NCBI GenBank assembly: GCA_017503465.1
Contig: JAFVSY010000093.1
Span: 1 to 52,871 of the forward strand
Length of the DNA: 52,871 nt
Direction of reading: 5' to 3'
DNA from: Tidjanibacter sp.
Lineage (GTDB): Bacteria; Bacteroidota; Bacteroidia; Bacteroidales; Rikenellaceae
The translations under genes and the position numbers were made by a program. The first letter of the stretch is position 1. The number at the start of each line of letters is the position of its first letter. Below the pieces are notes generated by a model, which was given only the letters and a program-made list of their open reading frames with translations, was not told where the DNA came from and made no database searches. Below are positions 26,578 to 34,523 of the stretch, piece after piece.

Positions 26578-27715
26578 ACACAAATCGTGCTCCGTCGTCG
26601 GTTTTGCAGAAATGTACCTCAAAGGTGCCCTCGTACTCGGGGAAGCGGCGGAGATAATCGGCAGTCAGTTTTTCGCGTATGGAGTCCTCTTTGGCGGGGT
26701 CCACGAGGGCAATACAAGCGCCCTTAAAGCCTGCGCCAGAGAAGCGACCGCCATAGACGCCATCCAGCTCACGCATAATCTCGTAGATTGCAATCAGTTC
26801 AGGCGAGCCACACTCGTAGTTGTGGATGGAACTCTCGCAACTCTCAAAGCTCAACTTTCCGAAGAGTTCAAGGTTGCCCGACTCCCAAGCCGTAACGCCC
26901 TTGCGCACACGTTTATACTCCGAGTAGAAGTGCTCGGCACGGCGTGCAAATCTTGCAGGCATACGCTCTTTAGTCTGCTCAAACACCTCACGGGGCACAT
27001 CACGCAAAAAGGTCTTATCGAGAGTTTTGAGTGGGTGGTTGTTGTAGGCAAGCATATTCCACGCGGCAGCCTTACACTCGCTCACACGCAAGTTGTAGTC
27101 GCTCGACACCAACGAGCGGGTCAAACCGGAGAAGAAAATTCCCAGGTGGAATTCGGGCATTTTCGGATTCTTGGGAATCACTCGGTACTCCTCGGTCGCG
27201 GTATCGAGGAACAAGAGCGAATCTTTCTCGCTGAGCACGATACACGATTGGTCCAGTATGCCGTTATTCAAACCGATATACTCCCTCTCGGCCTCGGATG
27301 CGATGCGGATAATCTCCATTTTGGTGAGTTCAATGTCGTTGGCCTTTGCCAGCGCCATAACGTAGGCAGTAAGCACCGCAGCACTCGACGAAAGACCGCC
27401 AATGGGGAGTGAGCCTTTGATGACACCCTCCACACCTCTGCGCAACTTAAACCTCTTGGAGAGAGCATACTTGGCACCACGCACATAGTCGCTCCAATGG
27501 CCCTGCTTAACCCTCACAAGGTCATCAATAGGGAACTCTGCCTCACCGGGGAAGGTTAGGCTTTTGAGTCTAACCATACCGTCATCGGTTGGGGTAAACC
27601 AGAAGTCAACTCCTTTATCGAAAGCAAAACCACTCACCAAGCCGTGTTGGTGGTCTACGTGTGCTCCCAGAGGGCACACGCGGTAGGGGGAGAATATGTG
27701 ATATTTGTAGTCCAT
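26576..27715 (-). CDS. Galacturonokinase-like GHMP kinase
   Basis: This 379-residue kinase has the GHMP ATP loop LPIGGLSSSAA and the C-terminal motif GVYGGRFSGAGFKGACIAL. Its substrate-side motifs follow plant galacturonokinase more than galactokinase: SPYRVCPLGAHVDHQHG replaces the galactokinase GRVNLIGEHTDY signature, and GLNNGILDQSCI, YNLRVSECKAAA and SSIHNYECGSPEL all recall the plant enzyme. It would therefore phosphorylate free galacturonic (or glucuronic) acid at C1. Generic annotation would call it galactokinase. The ATG at 27715 is preferred; an ATG at 27727 would add four residues. It sits between a UDP-GlcA 4-epimerase and a nucleotidyltransferase. The comparison is from memory, not a search. 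Confidence 0.78.
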   Translation of the reverse strand: MDYKYHIFSPYRVCPLGAHVDHQHGLVSGFAFDKGVDFWFTPTDDGMVRLKSLTFPGEAEFPIDDLVRVKQGHWSDYVRGAKYALSKRFKLRRGVEGVIKGSLPIGGLSSSAAVLTAYVMALAKANDIELTKMEIIRIASEAEREYIGLNNGILDQSCIVLSEKDSLLFLDTATEEYRVIPKNPKMPEFHLGIFFSGLTRSLVSSDYNLRVSECKAAAWNMLAYNNHPLKTLDKTFLRDVPREVFEQTKERMPARFARRAEHFYSEYKRVRKGVTAWESGNLELFGKLSFESCESSIHNYECGSPELIAIYEIMRELDGVYGGRFSGAGFKGACIALVDPAKEDSIREKLTADYLRRFPEYEGTFEVHFCKTDDGARFV

Positions 27716-27718
27716 ACT

Positions 27719-27746
27719 TTTTAGCATTCAGCTGTCAGCTGTCAGC
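27719..27746. repeat. Heptamer array upstream of the GHMP kinase
   Basis: Four period-7 units: TTTTAGC, ATTCAGC, then two identical copies of TGTCAGC. It begins 3 bp from the preferred kinase ATG and contains the alternative ATG. It shares the unit TTTTAGC with the array upstream of capG. Confidence 0.75.
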
Positions 27747-27756
27747 CTTTTATTAT

Positions 27757-28815
27757 TTATCCATAAAACTCCTTGTACCATTCGGCAAACTTACGCAAAC
27801 CATCACGCAGAGGAGTATGTGGCTTGAAGCCGAAGTCGCGCTCCAAAGCCGAGGTATCGGCAAACGTAATGGGCACATCTCCGGGTTGCATCGGCACAAG
27901 TTCCTTGTGCGCCTCAAAGTCGTAGTCTGCAGGCAACACCCCTGCCCTAATCAACTCCTGTTGCAGAATGTCCACAAAGTCCAAAAGGTTCTCGGGGTTG
28001 CTATTACCTATATTGTACACTGCATATGGGGGCTCAGGCAGACCATCCTCACCGGTACGTCTTTCGGGCGCCTTGTGCATAACCCTCTGTACGCCCTCAA
28101 CGATGTCGTCTACGTATGTAAAGTCCCTCTTGCAGTTGCCATAGTTGAAAATCTTAATCGTTTCGCCCTTGCGCAACTTATCGGTAAAACCGAAGTATGC
28201 CATATCGGGCCTTCCGGCAGGGCCATACACAGTGAAGAACCTCAAACCCGTGGAGGGGATATTGTAGAGTTTGCTGTACGAGTGGGCCAAGAGTTCGTTA
28301 CTTTTCTTGGTGGCCGCATAAAGGCTCACGGGGTTGTCTACTTTATCGTCAGTCGAATAAGGTACTTTTTTGTTGCTACCATAGACCGAACTACTCGAAG
28401 CATAAACGAGGTGCTGTACGCCCCTCTTACCATCATCGTAACTATGTCTGCAAGCCTCAAGGATGTTGTAGAAACCAATGAGGTTGCTCTCGATGTAGGC
28501 ATCGGGGTTAGTAATCGAATAACGCACACCTGCTTGGGCTGCGAGGTTTACGACCACCTCAAAGTCGTTCTCGGCAAAGAGCCTGTCAATGAGTGCCTTA
28601 TCTGCCAAGTTGCCCTTCACAAACTCCCACTTGCTCTGGGGATATTGCTCGGCAAGTGTGCTCAACTTTGCAAGCCTATACTCCTTAATTGACACATCGT
28701 AGTAGTCGTTGATGCTATCGAGGCCCACTATCTCAATGGGGCTCTCGGTGGTAAGCAGTCGTTCTACCAAATTGGAGCCAATGAAACCTGCGGCTCCCGT
28801 AACAAGCACCTTCAT
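27757..28815 (-). CDS. UDP-glucuronate 4-epimerase
   Basis: This 352-residue SDR has the start MKVLVTGAAGFIGSNLVERL, the GLDSINDYYDVSIKEYRL segment typical of UDP-GlcA epimerases, NLAAQAGVRYSITNPDAYIESN, SSSSVYGSNKKVPYS, YAATKKSNELLAHSY (Tyr-x3-Lys) and RFFTVYGPAGRPDMAYF. It interconverts UDP-GlcA and UDP-GalA. It lies 2 bp downstream of the UDP-glucose dehydrogenase that makes its substrate. Confidence 0.93.
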   Translation of the reverse strand: MKVLVTGAAGFIGSNLVERLLTTESPIEIVGLDSINDYYDVSIKEYRLAKLSTLAEQYPQSKWEFVKGNLADKALIDRLFAENDFEVVVNLAAQAGVRYSITNPDAYIESNLIGFYNILEACRHSYDDGKRGVQHLVYASSSSVYGSNKKVPYSTDDKVDNPVSLYAATKKSNELLAHSYSKLYNIPSTGLRFFTVYGPAGRPDMAYFGFTDKLRKGETIKIFNYGNCKRDFTYVDDIVEGVQRVMHKAPERRTGEDGLPEPPYAVYNIGNSNPENLLDFVDILQQELIRAGVLPADYDFEAHKELVPMQPGDVPITFADTSALERDFGFKPHTPLRDGLRKFAEWYKEFYG

Positions 28816-28817
28816 CT

Positions 28818-30143
28818 TTAATCTCTCTTGAAAATATCTCGTGTGTACACTTTATCCATAACATCATCAAGGGCACTATCGTAGCGGTTGGCGATGATAG
28901 CATTAGAGCGTTTTTTGAACTCGGCAAGGTCGTTCACCACCTCCGAGCCAAAGAAGGTCGAGCCGTTCTCCAAGGTGGGCTCATAGATGATAACCTTTGC
29001 GCCCTTTGCCTTGATGCGCTTCATAACACCTTGAATGGAGGACTGGCGGAAGTTGTCCGAACCCGCCTTCATTGTGAGCCTATAAACGCCCACAACAACA
29101 TCCTGCTCCTTTGCTGCGTCCCACTGGCTCGAAGCGGTATAATAACCCGCCTTGCGCAAAACTTGGTCGGCAATAAAATCCTTCCTCGTGCGATTGCTCT
29201 CTACAATGGCAGTCATCATTGTCTGGGGCACGTCTTCGTAGTTAGCCAGTAGTTGTTTGGTATCTTTGGGCAGACAGTAGCCACCATAGCCAAACGAAGG
29301 GTTGTTGTAGTGGGTGCCGATTCGGGGGTCTAAACCGATACCATTGATGATAGCCTGCGAATCAAGACCCTTAACCTCGGCGTAGGTGTCAAGTTCATTG
29401 AAATAACTCACGCGCAGAGCCAAATATGTGTTAGCAAACAACTTAACAGCCTCTGCTTCCTTCATACCCATAAATAGGGTGTCAATATCGGGTTTCAAGG
29501 CACCCTGCTGCAACAGGCCCGCAAAGGTGTGTGCAAACTCTTCGGCTTTGGGATTGGCGATAGCCTTAATGGCGGCATTCTCCTCGTTGAAGTTCTTCTC
29601 GTTGATGTCAATAATCTTGGGAAATCCCACGATGATGCGACTGGGGTAGAGGTTGTCGTAGAGTGCCTTGCTTTCGCGCAAAAACTCTGGTGAGAAGAGC
29701 AGGTTAAATTTTTTGTCTTTCAGTTCGGGCTTGTAGAGGAACTTCAATGCGTATTTTACATAGAGCGAGCGGGTGTAGCCCACGGGGATGGTCGACTTGA
29801 TGACCATCACAGCATCGGGGTTCACCTCCACAACCTTCTCAATGACCGACTCCACTGCCGAAGTGTCAAAAAAGTTGCGCTGGGGGTCATAGTTGGTGGG
29901 GGCAGCGATAATCACAAAGTCGGCACCTTTGTAGGCCTCCTCGGCGTTGAGTGTTGCCACCAGATTGAGTTGCTTCTCAGCGAAGTATTTTTCAATATAC
30001 TCGTCTTGGATGGGCGAAATGCGCTTGTTTATTTTCTCCACCTTTTCGGGTACGATGTCCACAGCCACAACCTCATTGTGCTGCGCCAAGAGGGTTGCCA
30101 TCGACAAACCCACATATCCCGTTCCTGCAACTGCAATCTTCAT
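28818..30143 (-). CDS. ugd: UDP-glucose 6-dehydrogenase
   Basis: This 441-residue nucleotide-sugar dehydrogenase has [50 protein letters not shown], the central [16 protein letters not shown] helix and the catalytic cysteine in [16 protein letters not shown]. It oxidises UDP-Glc to UDP-GlcA. The PTNYD spelling and overall length fit the Ugd group better than UDP-ManNAc/GlcNAc dehydrogenases. With the next gene it gives a de novo route to UDP-GalA. Confidence 0.93.
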   Translation of the reverse strand: MKIAVAGTGYVGLSMATLLAQHNEVVAVDIVPEKVEKINKRISPIQDEYIEKYFAEKQLNLVATLNAEEAYKGADFVIIAAPTNYDPQRNFFDTSAVESVIEKVVEVNPDAVMVIKSTIPVGYTRSLYVKYALKFLYKPELKDKKFNLLFSPEFLRESKALYDNLYPSRIIVGFPKIIDINEKNFNEENAAIKAIANPKAEEFAHTFAGLLQQGALKPDIDTLFMGMKEAEAVKLFANTYLALRVSYFNELDTYAEVKGLDSQAIINGIGLDPRIGTHYNNPSFGYGGYCLPKDTKQLLANYEDVPQTMMTAIVESNRTRKDFIADQVLRKAGYYTASSQWDAAKEQDVVVGVYRLTMKAGSDNFRQSSIQGVMKRIKAKGAKVIIYEPTLENGSTFFGSEVVNDLAEFKKRSNAIIANRYDSALDDVMDKVYTRDIFKRD

Positions 30144-30186
30144 CGTCTGTCTTACCTGTTTTGCACTCCACTACACGACCGTTCCC

Positions 30187-32169
30187 TTATGCGATTTGAA
30201 CATCCTCTGATTCAATCAGTCGGTCAATCTCCTCATAGATGGAATTGTTGCTCTTAAATTCCGGAACGATTTCCTTCATACGCCTCACAGTAGCCATCAC
30301 ATTGCCACTCTTTGCCTCCTCAATGAGTTCCTCATAAATACCGCACACTTCCCCAAAGTCATACTCCCTGACTTTGGCAATCTTAATCTTGTGGTGGTCG
30401 GTGGGGATGGTGTTTTCCTCGTTACTCAACACCTCTTCGTACAACTTCTCTCCGGGACGCAAACCCGTAAACTGAATCTTGATATCCTCATTTGGCACCA
30501 ATCCGGCAAGCCTAATCATCTTCTCGGCCAAATCGGCAATCAGCACCGGTTCTCCCATTTCGAACACAAAAATCTCGTTTCCTTCGCTCATCGTTGCAGC
30601 CTCCATCACAAGCCTGCAAGCCTCCGGAATGGTCATAAAGAAGCGGTTAATCTTGGGGTGGGTTACTGTCACGGGGCCACCCTGCTCAATCTGTTTGCGG
30701 AAGTGGGGAATGACACTACCGTTGCTACCGAGCACATTGCCGAACCTTGTGGTCACAAACTTGGTGTTACCCTGCGTGCGCTTTTGTGCGATTGCCACGC
30801 CGAGGCTCTGGCAATAGATTTCTGCCAATCGTTTGGAGCAACCCATCACGTTGGTGGGATTAACGGCCTTGTCGGTCGAAATCATCACCAACCTATCCAC
30901 GCCATTGCTGACACACAAGTCGGCCACATTCTTGGAGCCGAGCACATTGCTAAGCACCGCCTCACAGGGGTTTTCTTCCATAAGTGGCACGTGTTTGTAG
31001 GCTGCTGCGTGGAACACAATCTCCGGTTTGTAGCGGTCAAAGGCAACCTGCAACCGCTTGGCCGAGCGCACATCGCCGATGAAGGGGACAAAATCGAGTT
31101 GTGGATATTTTTTTTCCAGTTCGAGCCTTATCTCGTGCAGAGGGGTTTCGGCCATATCGAATATCACGAGTTTGCTCACACCGAGTTCTGCCATCTGGCG
31201 ACATATCTCCGAGCCGATGGAGCCCGCGCCACCGGTAACCATCACAACCTTGTTGTGGAAGTTGTTGTAAATCTCCTCCTTATTGATTTCAATCTCATCC
31301 CTGCCCAGCAAGTCCTCAATGCGAATGTTGCGCATCTTAACCTTTTCGCCGGCATTGAACACATCCACTTGTGGGGCTACCAACACCTCTATCGGGTGGG
31401 GCTTGTGGTCGCCGCAATACTGCAACAGGCGTTCTTTTTCTTGTTTCACCTCGTCCTCGCTGGCGAAGAGTACCGCATTGACATTACCCATCTCTACCAC
31501 CTTTTCGAAATCATCCTCGTTGCGGAAGTAGTAGACCTTGTGCTCCGAGATTTTGTATTGGCTCATTTTCTTACCAAAGGTAAGGAAACCAACGATACGG
31601 TAGTGGGAGCTTTGGAAGAGTCGTGTGGTCAGGGCAACGCTTTTGTCGGTAATACCATAGACCAGCACCCTCTTTCGCCTGTCGTTGGAGTGCTCAACAA
31701 TCCAGTCGTAGACGAGTATCATTGCCACTCTCACACCAATCATTCCGACCAAACATATCATCAAGTCGAGCAACACACACATTATGATTGCACGCTCCAC
31801 CATCGAGATGAGGGGCACAACGTGGAGTAGCACAAAGAATATGGCGGCTTTAAGCAACACCGCCACTCCGATGCTCCACAATCCCTTGAGCGAGGAGTGA
31901 CGAATGATGTGTCGGTAGGTGCGGAACAGGTAGAAACAGAGCAATGTGGTCGGCACATCCACCACAAAGATGTACATTGCATCTATCGAGTCTATTGCTC
32001 CACCACCTCCAAAATAGCGCACCGCCACAATGGAAATTGCCAGCGACAGTACGGCAACAAAGAGGTCAATGAACAGCACCAACCAATAGCTCAAATACCG
32101 ATTAGCCAAAATTCTTTTCATATCTAACTCACTATTTTTGTCTTCTTCTTTTCCAAATTCACTTGCCAT
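30187..32169 (-). CDS. Membrane-anchored PglF/CapD-like UDP-GlcNAc 4,6-dehydratase
   Basis: This 660-residue protein has four N-terminal transmembrane helices (about residues 25-150), a linker Rossmann domain (RRKRVLVYGITDKSVAL) and a C-terminal SDR domain: VVMVTGGAGSIGSEICRQ, AAAYKHVPLMEENP, STDKAVNPTNVMGCSKR with Met in place of Tyr, and TRFGNVLGSNGSVIPHF. PglF-type enzymes remove water from UDP-GlcNAc to give the 4-keto-6-deoxy sugar used by PglE/WcfR aminotransferases. It is the first biosynthetic gene after UpxY. An internal ATG at 32121 is an alternative start, losing 16 acidic residues. Confidence 0.9.
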   Translation of the reverse strand: MASEFGKEEDKNSELDMKRILANRYLSYWLVLFIDLFVAVLSLAISIVAVRYFGGGGAIDSIDAMYIFVVDVPTTLLCFYLFRTYRHIIRHSSLKGLWSIGVAVLLKAAIFFVLLHVVPLISMVERAIIMCVLLDLMICLVGMIGVRVAMILVYDWIVEHSNDRRKRVLVYGITDKSVALTTRLFQSSHYRIVGFLTFGKKMSQYKISEHKVYYFRNEDDFEKVVEMGNVNAVLFASEDEVKQEKERLLQYCGDHKPHPIEVLVAPQVDVFNAGEKVKMRNIRIEDLLGRDEIEINKEEIYNNFHNKVVMVTGGAGSIGSEICRQMAELGVSKLVIFDMAETPLHEIRLELEKKYPQLDFVPFIGDVRSAKRLQVAFDRYKPEIVFHAAAYKHVPLMEENPCEAVLSNVLGSKNVADLCVSNGVDRLVMISTDKAVNPTNVMGCSKRLAEIYCQSLGVAIAQKRTQGNTKFVTTRFGNVLGSNGSVIPHFRKQIEQGGPVTVTHPKINRFFMTIPEACRLVMEAATMSEGNEIFVFEMGEPVLIADLAEKMIRLAGLVPNEDIKIQFTGLRPGEKLYEEVLSNEENTIPTDHHKIKIAKVREYDFGEVCGIYEELIEEAKSGNVMATVRRMKEIVPEFKSNNSIYEEIDRLIESEDVQIA

Positions 32170-32211
32170 CTCGCCCCCTCCGGTTGCGAATAGGGGAAGG
32201 GGAACAGATTG

Positions 32212-32823
32212 CTAACTCTCCGATTTTTCCACCTCGGAGGCGGGCAGGGCGATGGTTGCAACGGCAGCGACACCTTCTATGCGGACCACCACTCGTTTTT
32301 CGTGTCGGGCAGAGGTACGAATGTATACCCCCTCCACTCCCTTCAACGGGCCGCCCAGAATCCTCACTCGGTCGCCCTTGCGGAGGTCTATCTCCGTGTC
32401 AAGATACCTTACCCCCTCGCTACGGCACACGGCCATAAAGTCCTCCATCTGCTTGCTTGGCACAAACTGCGGCGTGGGCCGTCCCTCGTCGCCCTTGGCC
32501 ATCATATATCGCAGATAGGTTATCTTGGTGGTTTTGATTTGTTGCAACTCCGGCAGAGTGGCATAGACGAAGATGTAGTTGTGCACCTTGGCCTCCTCAC
32601 GCCAATAGGTACCTCCTCCTGTCTTGCGCCTTTTGACCTTCATTGTCGGCACAAAACTCTTCACCCCCAATCCTTCGAGCAATCGCTGTGCGACCAATTC
32701 CCTCTGGTAGGTTACCCTCATCACATACCACTCTTGTGTTGGCATTGTGTGTGGGCGTGAGGCTTTAGCCTCATTACTGCGAGGCTCCGATTCGATTTTG
32801 GTTATTTGGTCTGCCACTTGCAT
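32212..32823 (-). CDS. upxY: UpxY-family NusG-like transcription antiterminator
   Basis: The NusG N-terminal domain begins at EWYVMRVTYQRELVAQRLLEGLGVKSFVP and continues through HNYIFVYA. The C-terminal KOW motif is RKGDRVRILGGPLKGVEGVYI. UpxY proteins are encoded first in Bacteroides capsule operons and stop premature termination in their own leader. Three in-frame ATGs are possible, at 32937 (241 residues), 32823 (203) and 32745 (177). The last gives the usual UpxY length. I give the middle one, but the start is undecided. No UpxZ-like gene follows, unlike the common Bacteroides upxY-upxZ pair. Confidence 0.88.
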   Translation of the reverse strand: MQVADQITKIESEPRSNEAKASRPHTMPTQEWYVMRVTYQRELVAQRLLEGLGVKSFVPTMKVKRRKTGGGTYWREEAKVHNYIFVYATLPELQQIKTTKITYLRYMMAKGDEGRPTPQFVPSKQMEDFMAVCRSEGVRYLDTEIDLRKGDRVRILGGPLKGVEGVYIRTSARHEKRVVVRIEGVAAVATIALPASEVEKSES

Positions 32824-33013
32824 TGTTAAAGCCTGCTTTTGCTCCCCTATCAACACCCTCGGAGTGTGAACAAACCCACACAAATGAGCATACCCCGGGG
32901 ACATTGGCAACCATACAACAAAGTGATTACCAATCATTTACGCCTCCACTTGCGGGAAAAACAGCCCCCGATGGCCAATTTCCAACAGGTCAGACCACCG
33001 GAAACTATTCTCG

Positions 33014-33044
33014 CAAAGATACACATTTAAACCGAGCGAGCAAA
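33014..33044 (-). promoter_or_regulatory. Promoter of the polysaccharide locus
   Basis: On the minus strand, TTTG (33044-33041), a 19-bp spacer and TATCTTTG (33021-33014) match the Bacteroidetes primary promoter consensus TTTG-N19-TAnnTTTG exactly. Transcription would start near 33007, leaving a leader of roughly 185-260 nt before UpxY, depending on its start codon. Such a long leader is expected for UpxY action. The rest of 32824-33199 holds no supported gene. Confidence 0.85.
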
Positions 33045-33062
33045 GAAAAAATAAGAATTTCG

Positions 33063-33079
33063 CATTGTCTATGACAATG
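33063..33079. promoter_or_regulatory. Palindrome upstream of the polysaccharide promoter
   Basis: A perfect 7-bp inverted repeat, CATTGTC-TAT-GACAATG, lies 18 bp upstream of the -33 box. It has the size and position of a regulator site. No regulator gene is adjacent, so this is only a candidate. Confidence 0.4.
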
Positions 33080-33199
33080 TTATGCGGCAGAGTCCCCTTC
33101 TTGTCCCCATCGCGTCGGCCGAATTTCACCCCACAATCCCAAAAGCGAACAGCATCCCCCACCCCGCTTAACACAAAAAACGCAGTGGCATTATTGGGC

Positions 33200-33236
33200 A
33201 AAAAAATAGCACCCGATACCGGAAGTAACGGGTGCT
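33200..33236 (-). terminator. Terminator of the polysaccharide utilisation locus
   Basis: On the minus strand an 8-bp stem, AGCACCCG/CGGGTGCT, with a 13-nt loop is followed by ATTTTTTTG. It lies 59 bp past the last GH88 stop codon and separates that operon from the capsule promoter about 155 bp further on. Confidence 0.88.
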
Positions 33237-33294
33237 CTATATGTGCAAAAATGTTCAACAGAAATCCAACAACGAGTGTTGGTCGGTAAGTCGT

Positions 33295-34506
33295 TTAGAG
33301 ATCAACCACCACCTGGCCATTTTCGACATTTTGTTTGCGCACGAGGGCTTCAAGGAAGTAGTAGTCGGCGTAGTTAAGGGGCACATCAATGCTGGAGTTG
33401 TGGGGTATGCTGCCCACCGAGTGCATCAACAGGAAGCCTCCATTTTCGCCTTGAGCCGCACGATAGGCGGGCGACGAGAGCGACACCAAAATCTTGTCAG
33501 CCAACTCTTTATACTCACCATTCAGAGTGAAGCCATAGAGTTCATAGAGAGCCGAGGCGATGATGGCTGCCGAGGAAACATCTCTCGGCTCATTGGGGAT
33601 ATTGGGCGCATCAAAGTCCCAATAGGGCACCAAATCGGCCGGCATATTGGGGTGTGCAAAAAGGAATTTTACAACATTTTCAGCCTGTTGCAGATACCTC
33701 TCATCACGCACAAATCGGTAGGCCATCGTGTAGCCATAGAGGCTCCAAGCCTGACCCCTTGCCCAAGCCGATTCATCGGCTGCACCTTGTGCGGTGTACT
33801 TACCCCTGATGGCTCCCGTAGCGGGGTCGTAATCGACCACGTGCCAAGTGCTGTAATCGGGGCGATAGTGGTGCTCGATGGTCTTGTCGGCGTGGGATAT
33901 GGCGATGTTGCGGAAGGTGTCGTCGCCACTGATAAGGCTTGCCTTGAAGAGCAATTCGAGGTTCATCATATTGTCGATAATCACAGGGCAGGCCCAGCCT
34001 CGTTTGGCTTGCCAACCACGGTCCACATTCCACGACTGCAACACACCTGCCTCGGGGCGGAAACGTGTGCAGAGCGACTTTGCGGCATTCACAATGATGG
34101 TGTCATAGGGCTCGGTCAAGTGTTTGAGCCTACGGCCGTTGCAATAGCTACTGTTAATCATAAAGCCCACATCGTGGTGGCCGGTCAGATACTGAATATC
34201 GTGCAGATGTTCGGTGTGGGTGCGGGCAGCCTCGGCCCACTTCTCCTCTCCGGTGAGTTCATACATATACCACAGCGAGCCGGCAAAAAAGCCGCTCACC
34301 CAATCGCGGGTGGGCACAAACCTCACCTGGCCGTCACGATAGGAGGAGGGAATTCTCACCTGCTCACCCTCAAGACTTTGGGCCAACAGAGCGGAGAGTT
34401 GCACCTCGGCATTGGCAATGTTTTCCTCAACCAGTTTTGCATCCCTGTCGCAGCTGCCACACAGCAGAGCGAGCAATGCGAGGACAGACAAAACAGTTTT
34501 TTTCAT
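33295..34506 (-). CDS. GH88 unsaturated glucuronyl hydrolase, lipoprotein
   Basis: This 403-residue protein begins with a lipoprotein signal (VLALLALLCGSC). The (alpha/alpha)6-barrel motifs of GH88 are clear: RDWVSGFFAGSLWYMYE, HHDVGFM with Asp112, VIIDNMMNLELL with Asp178, ESAWARGQAWSLYGYTMAYR and a C-terminal DVPLNYADYYFLEALVR. Asp112 and Asp178 correspond to the paired catalytic aspartates of unsaturated glucuronyl hydrolases. It should remove the unsaturated uronic acid left at the non-reducing end by the lyase encoded next to it. It is the last gene of the utilisation locus and one of two GH88 genes. Confidence 0.93.
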   Translation of the reverse strand: MKKTVLSVLALLALLCGSCDRDAKLVEENIANAEVQLSALLAQSLEGEQVRIPSSYRDGQVRFVPTRDWVSGFFAGSLWYMYELTGEEKWAEAARTHTEHLHDIQYLTGHHDVGFMINSSYCNGRRLKHLTEPYDTIIVNAAKSLCTRFRPEAGVLQSWNVDRGWQAKRGWACPVIIDNMMNLELLFKASLISGDDTFRNIAISHADKTIEHHYRPDYSTWHVVDYDPATGAIRGKYTAQGAADESAWARGQAWSLYGYTMAYRFVRDERYLQQAENVVKFLFAHPNMPADLVPYWDFDAPNIPNEPRDVSSAAIIASALYELYGFTLNGEYKELADKILVSLSSPAYRAAQGENGGFLLMHSVGSIPHNSSIDVPLNYADYYFLEALVRKQNVENGQVVVDL

Positions 34507-34523
34507 TTTATTTAACTTAAGGT

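Noticed and set aside
32940-33200. Invertible capsule promoter of the Bacteroides fragilis Mpi type
   Set aside because: I found no matching inverted repeats of 15 bp or more flanking the promoter and no serine or tyrosine recombinase in the window.
32938-33258. 106-residue minus-strand protein between the two large operons
   Set aside because: The frame runs across the clear terminator at 33200-33236, the palindrome and the consensus promoter at 33014-33044, so it is not a gene.
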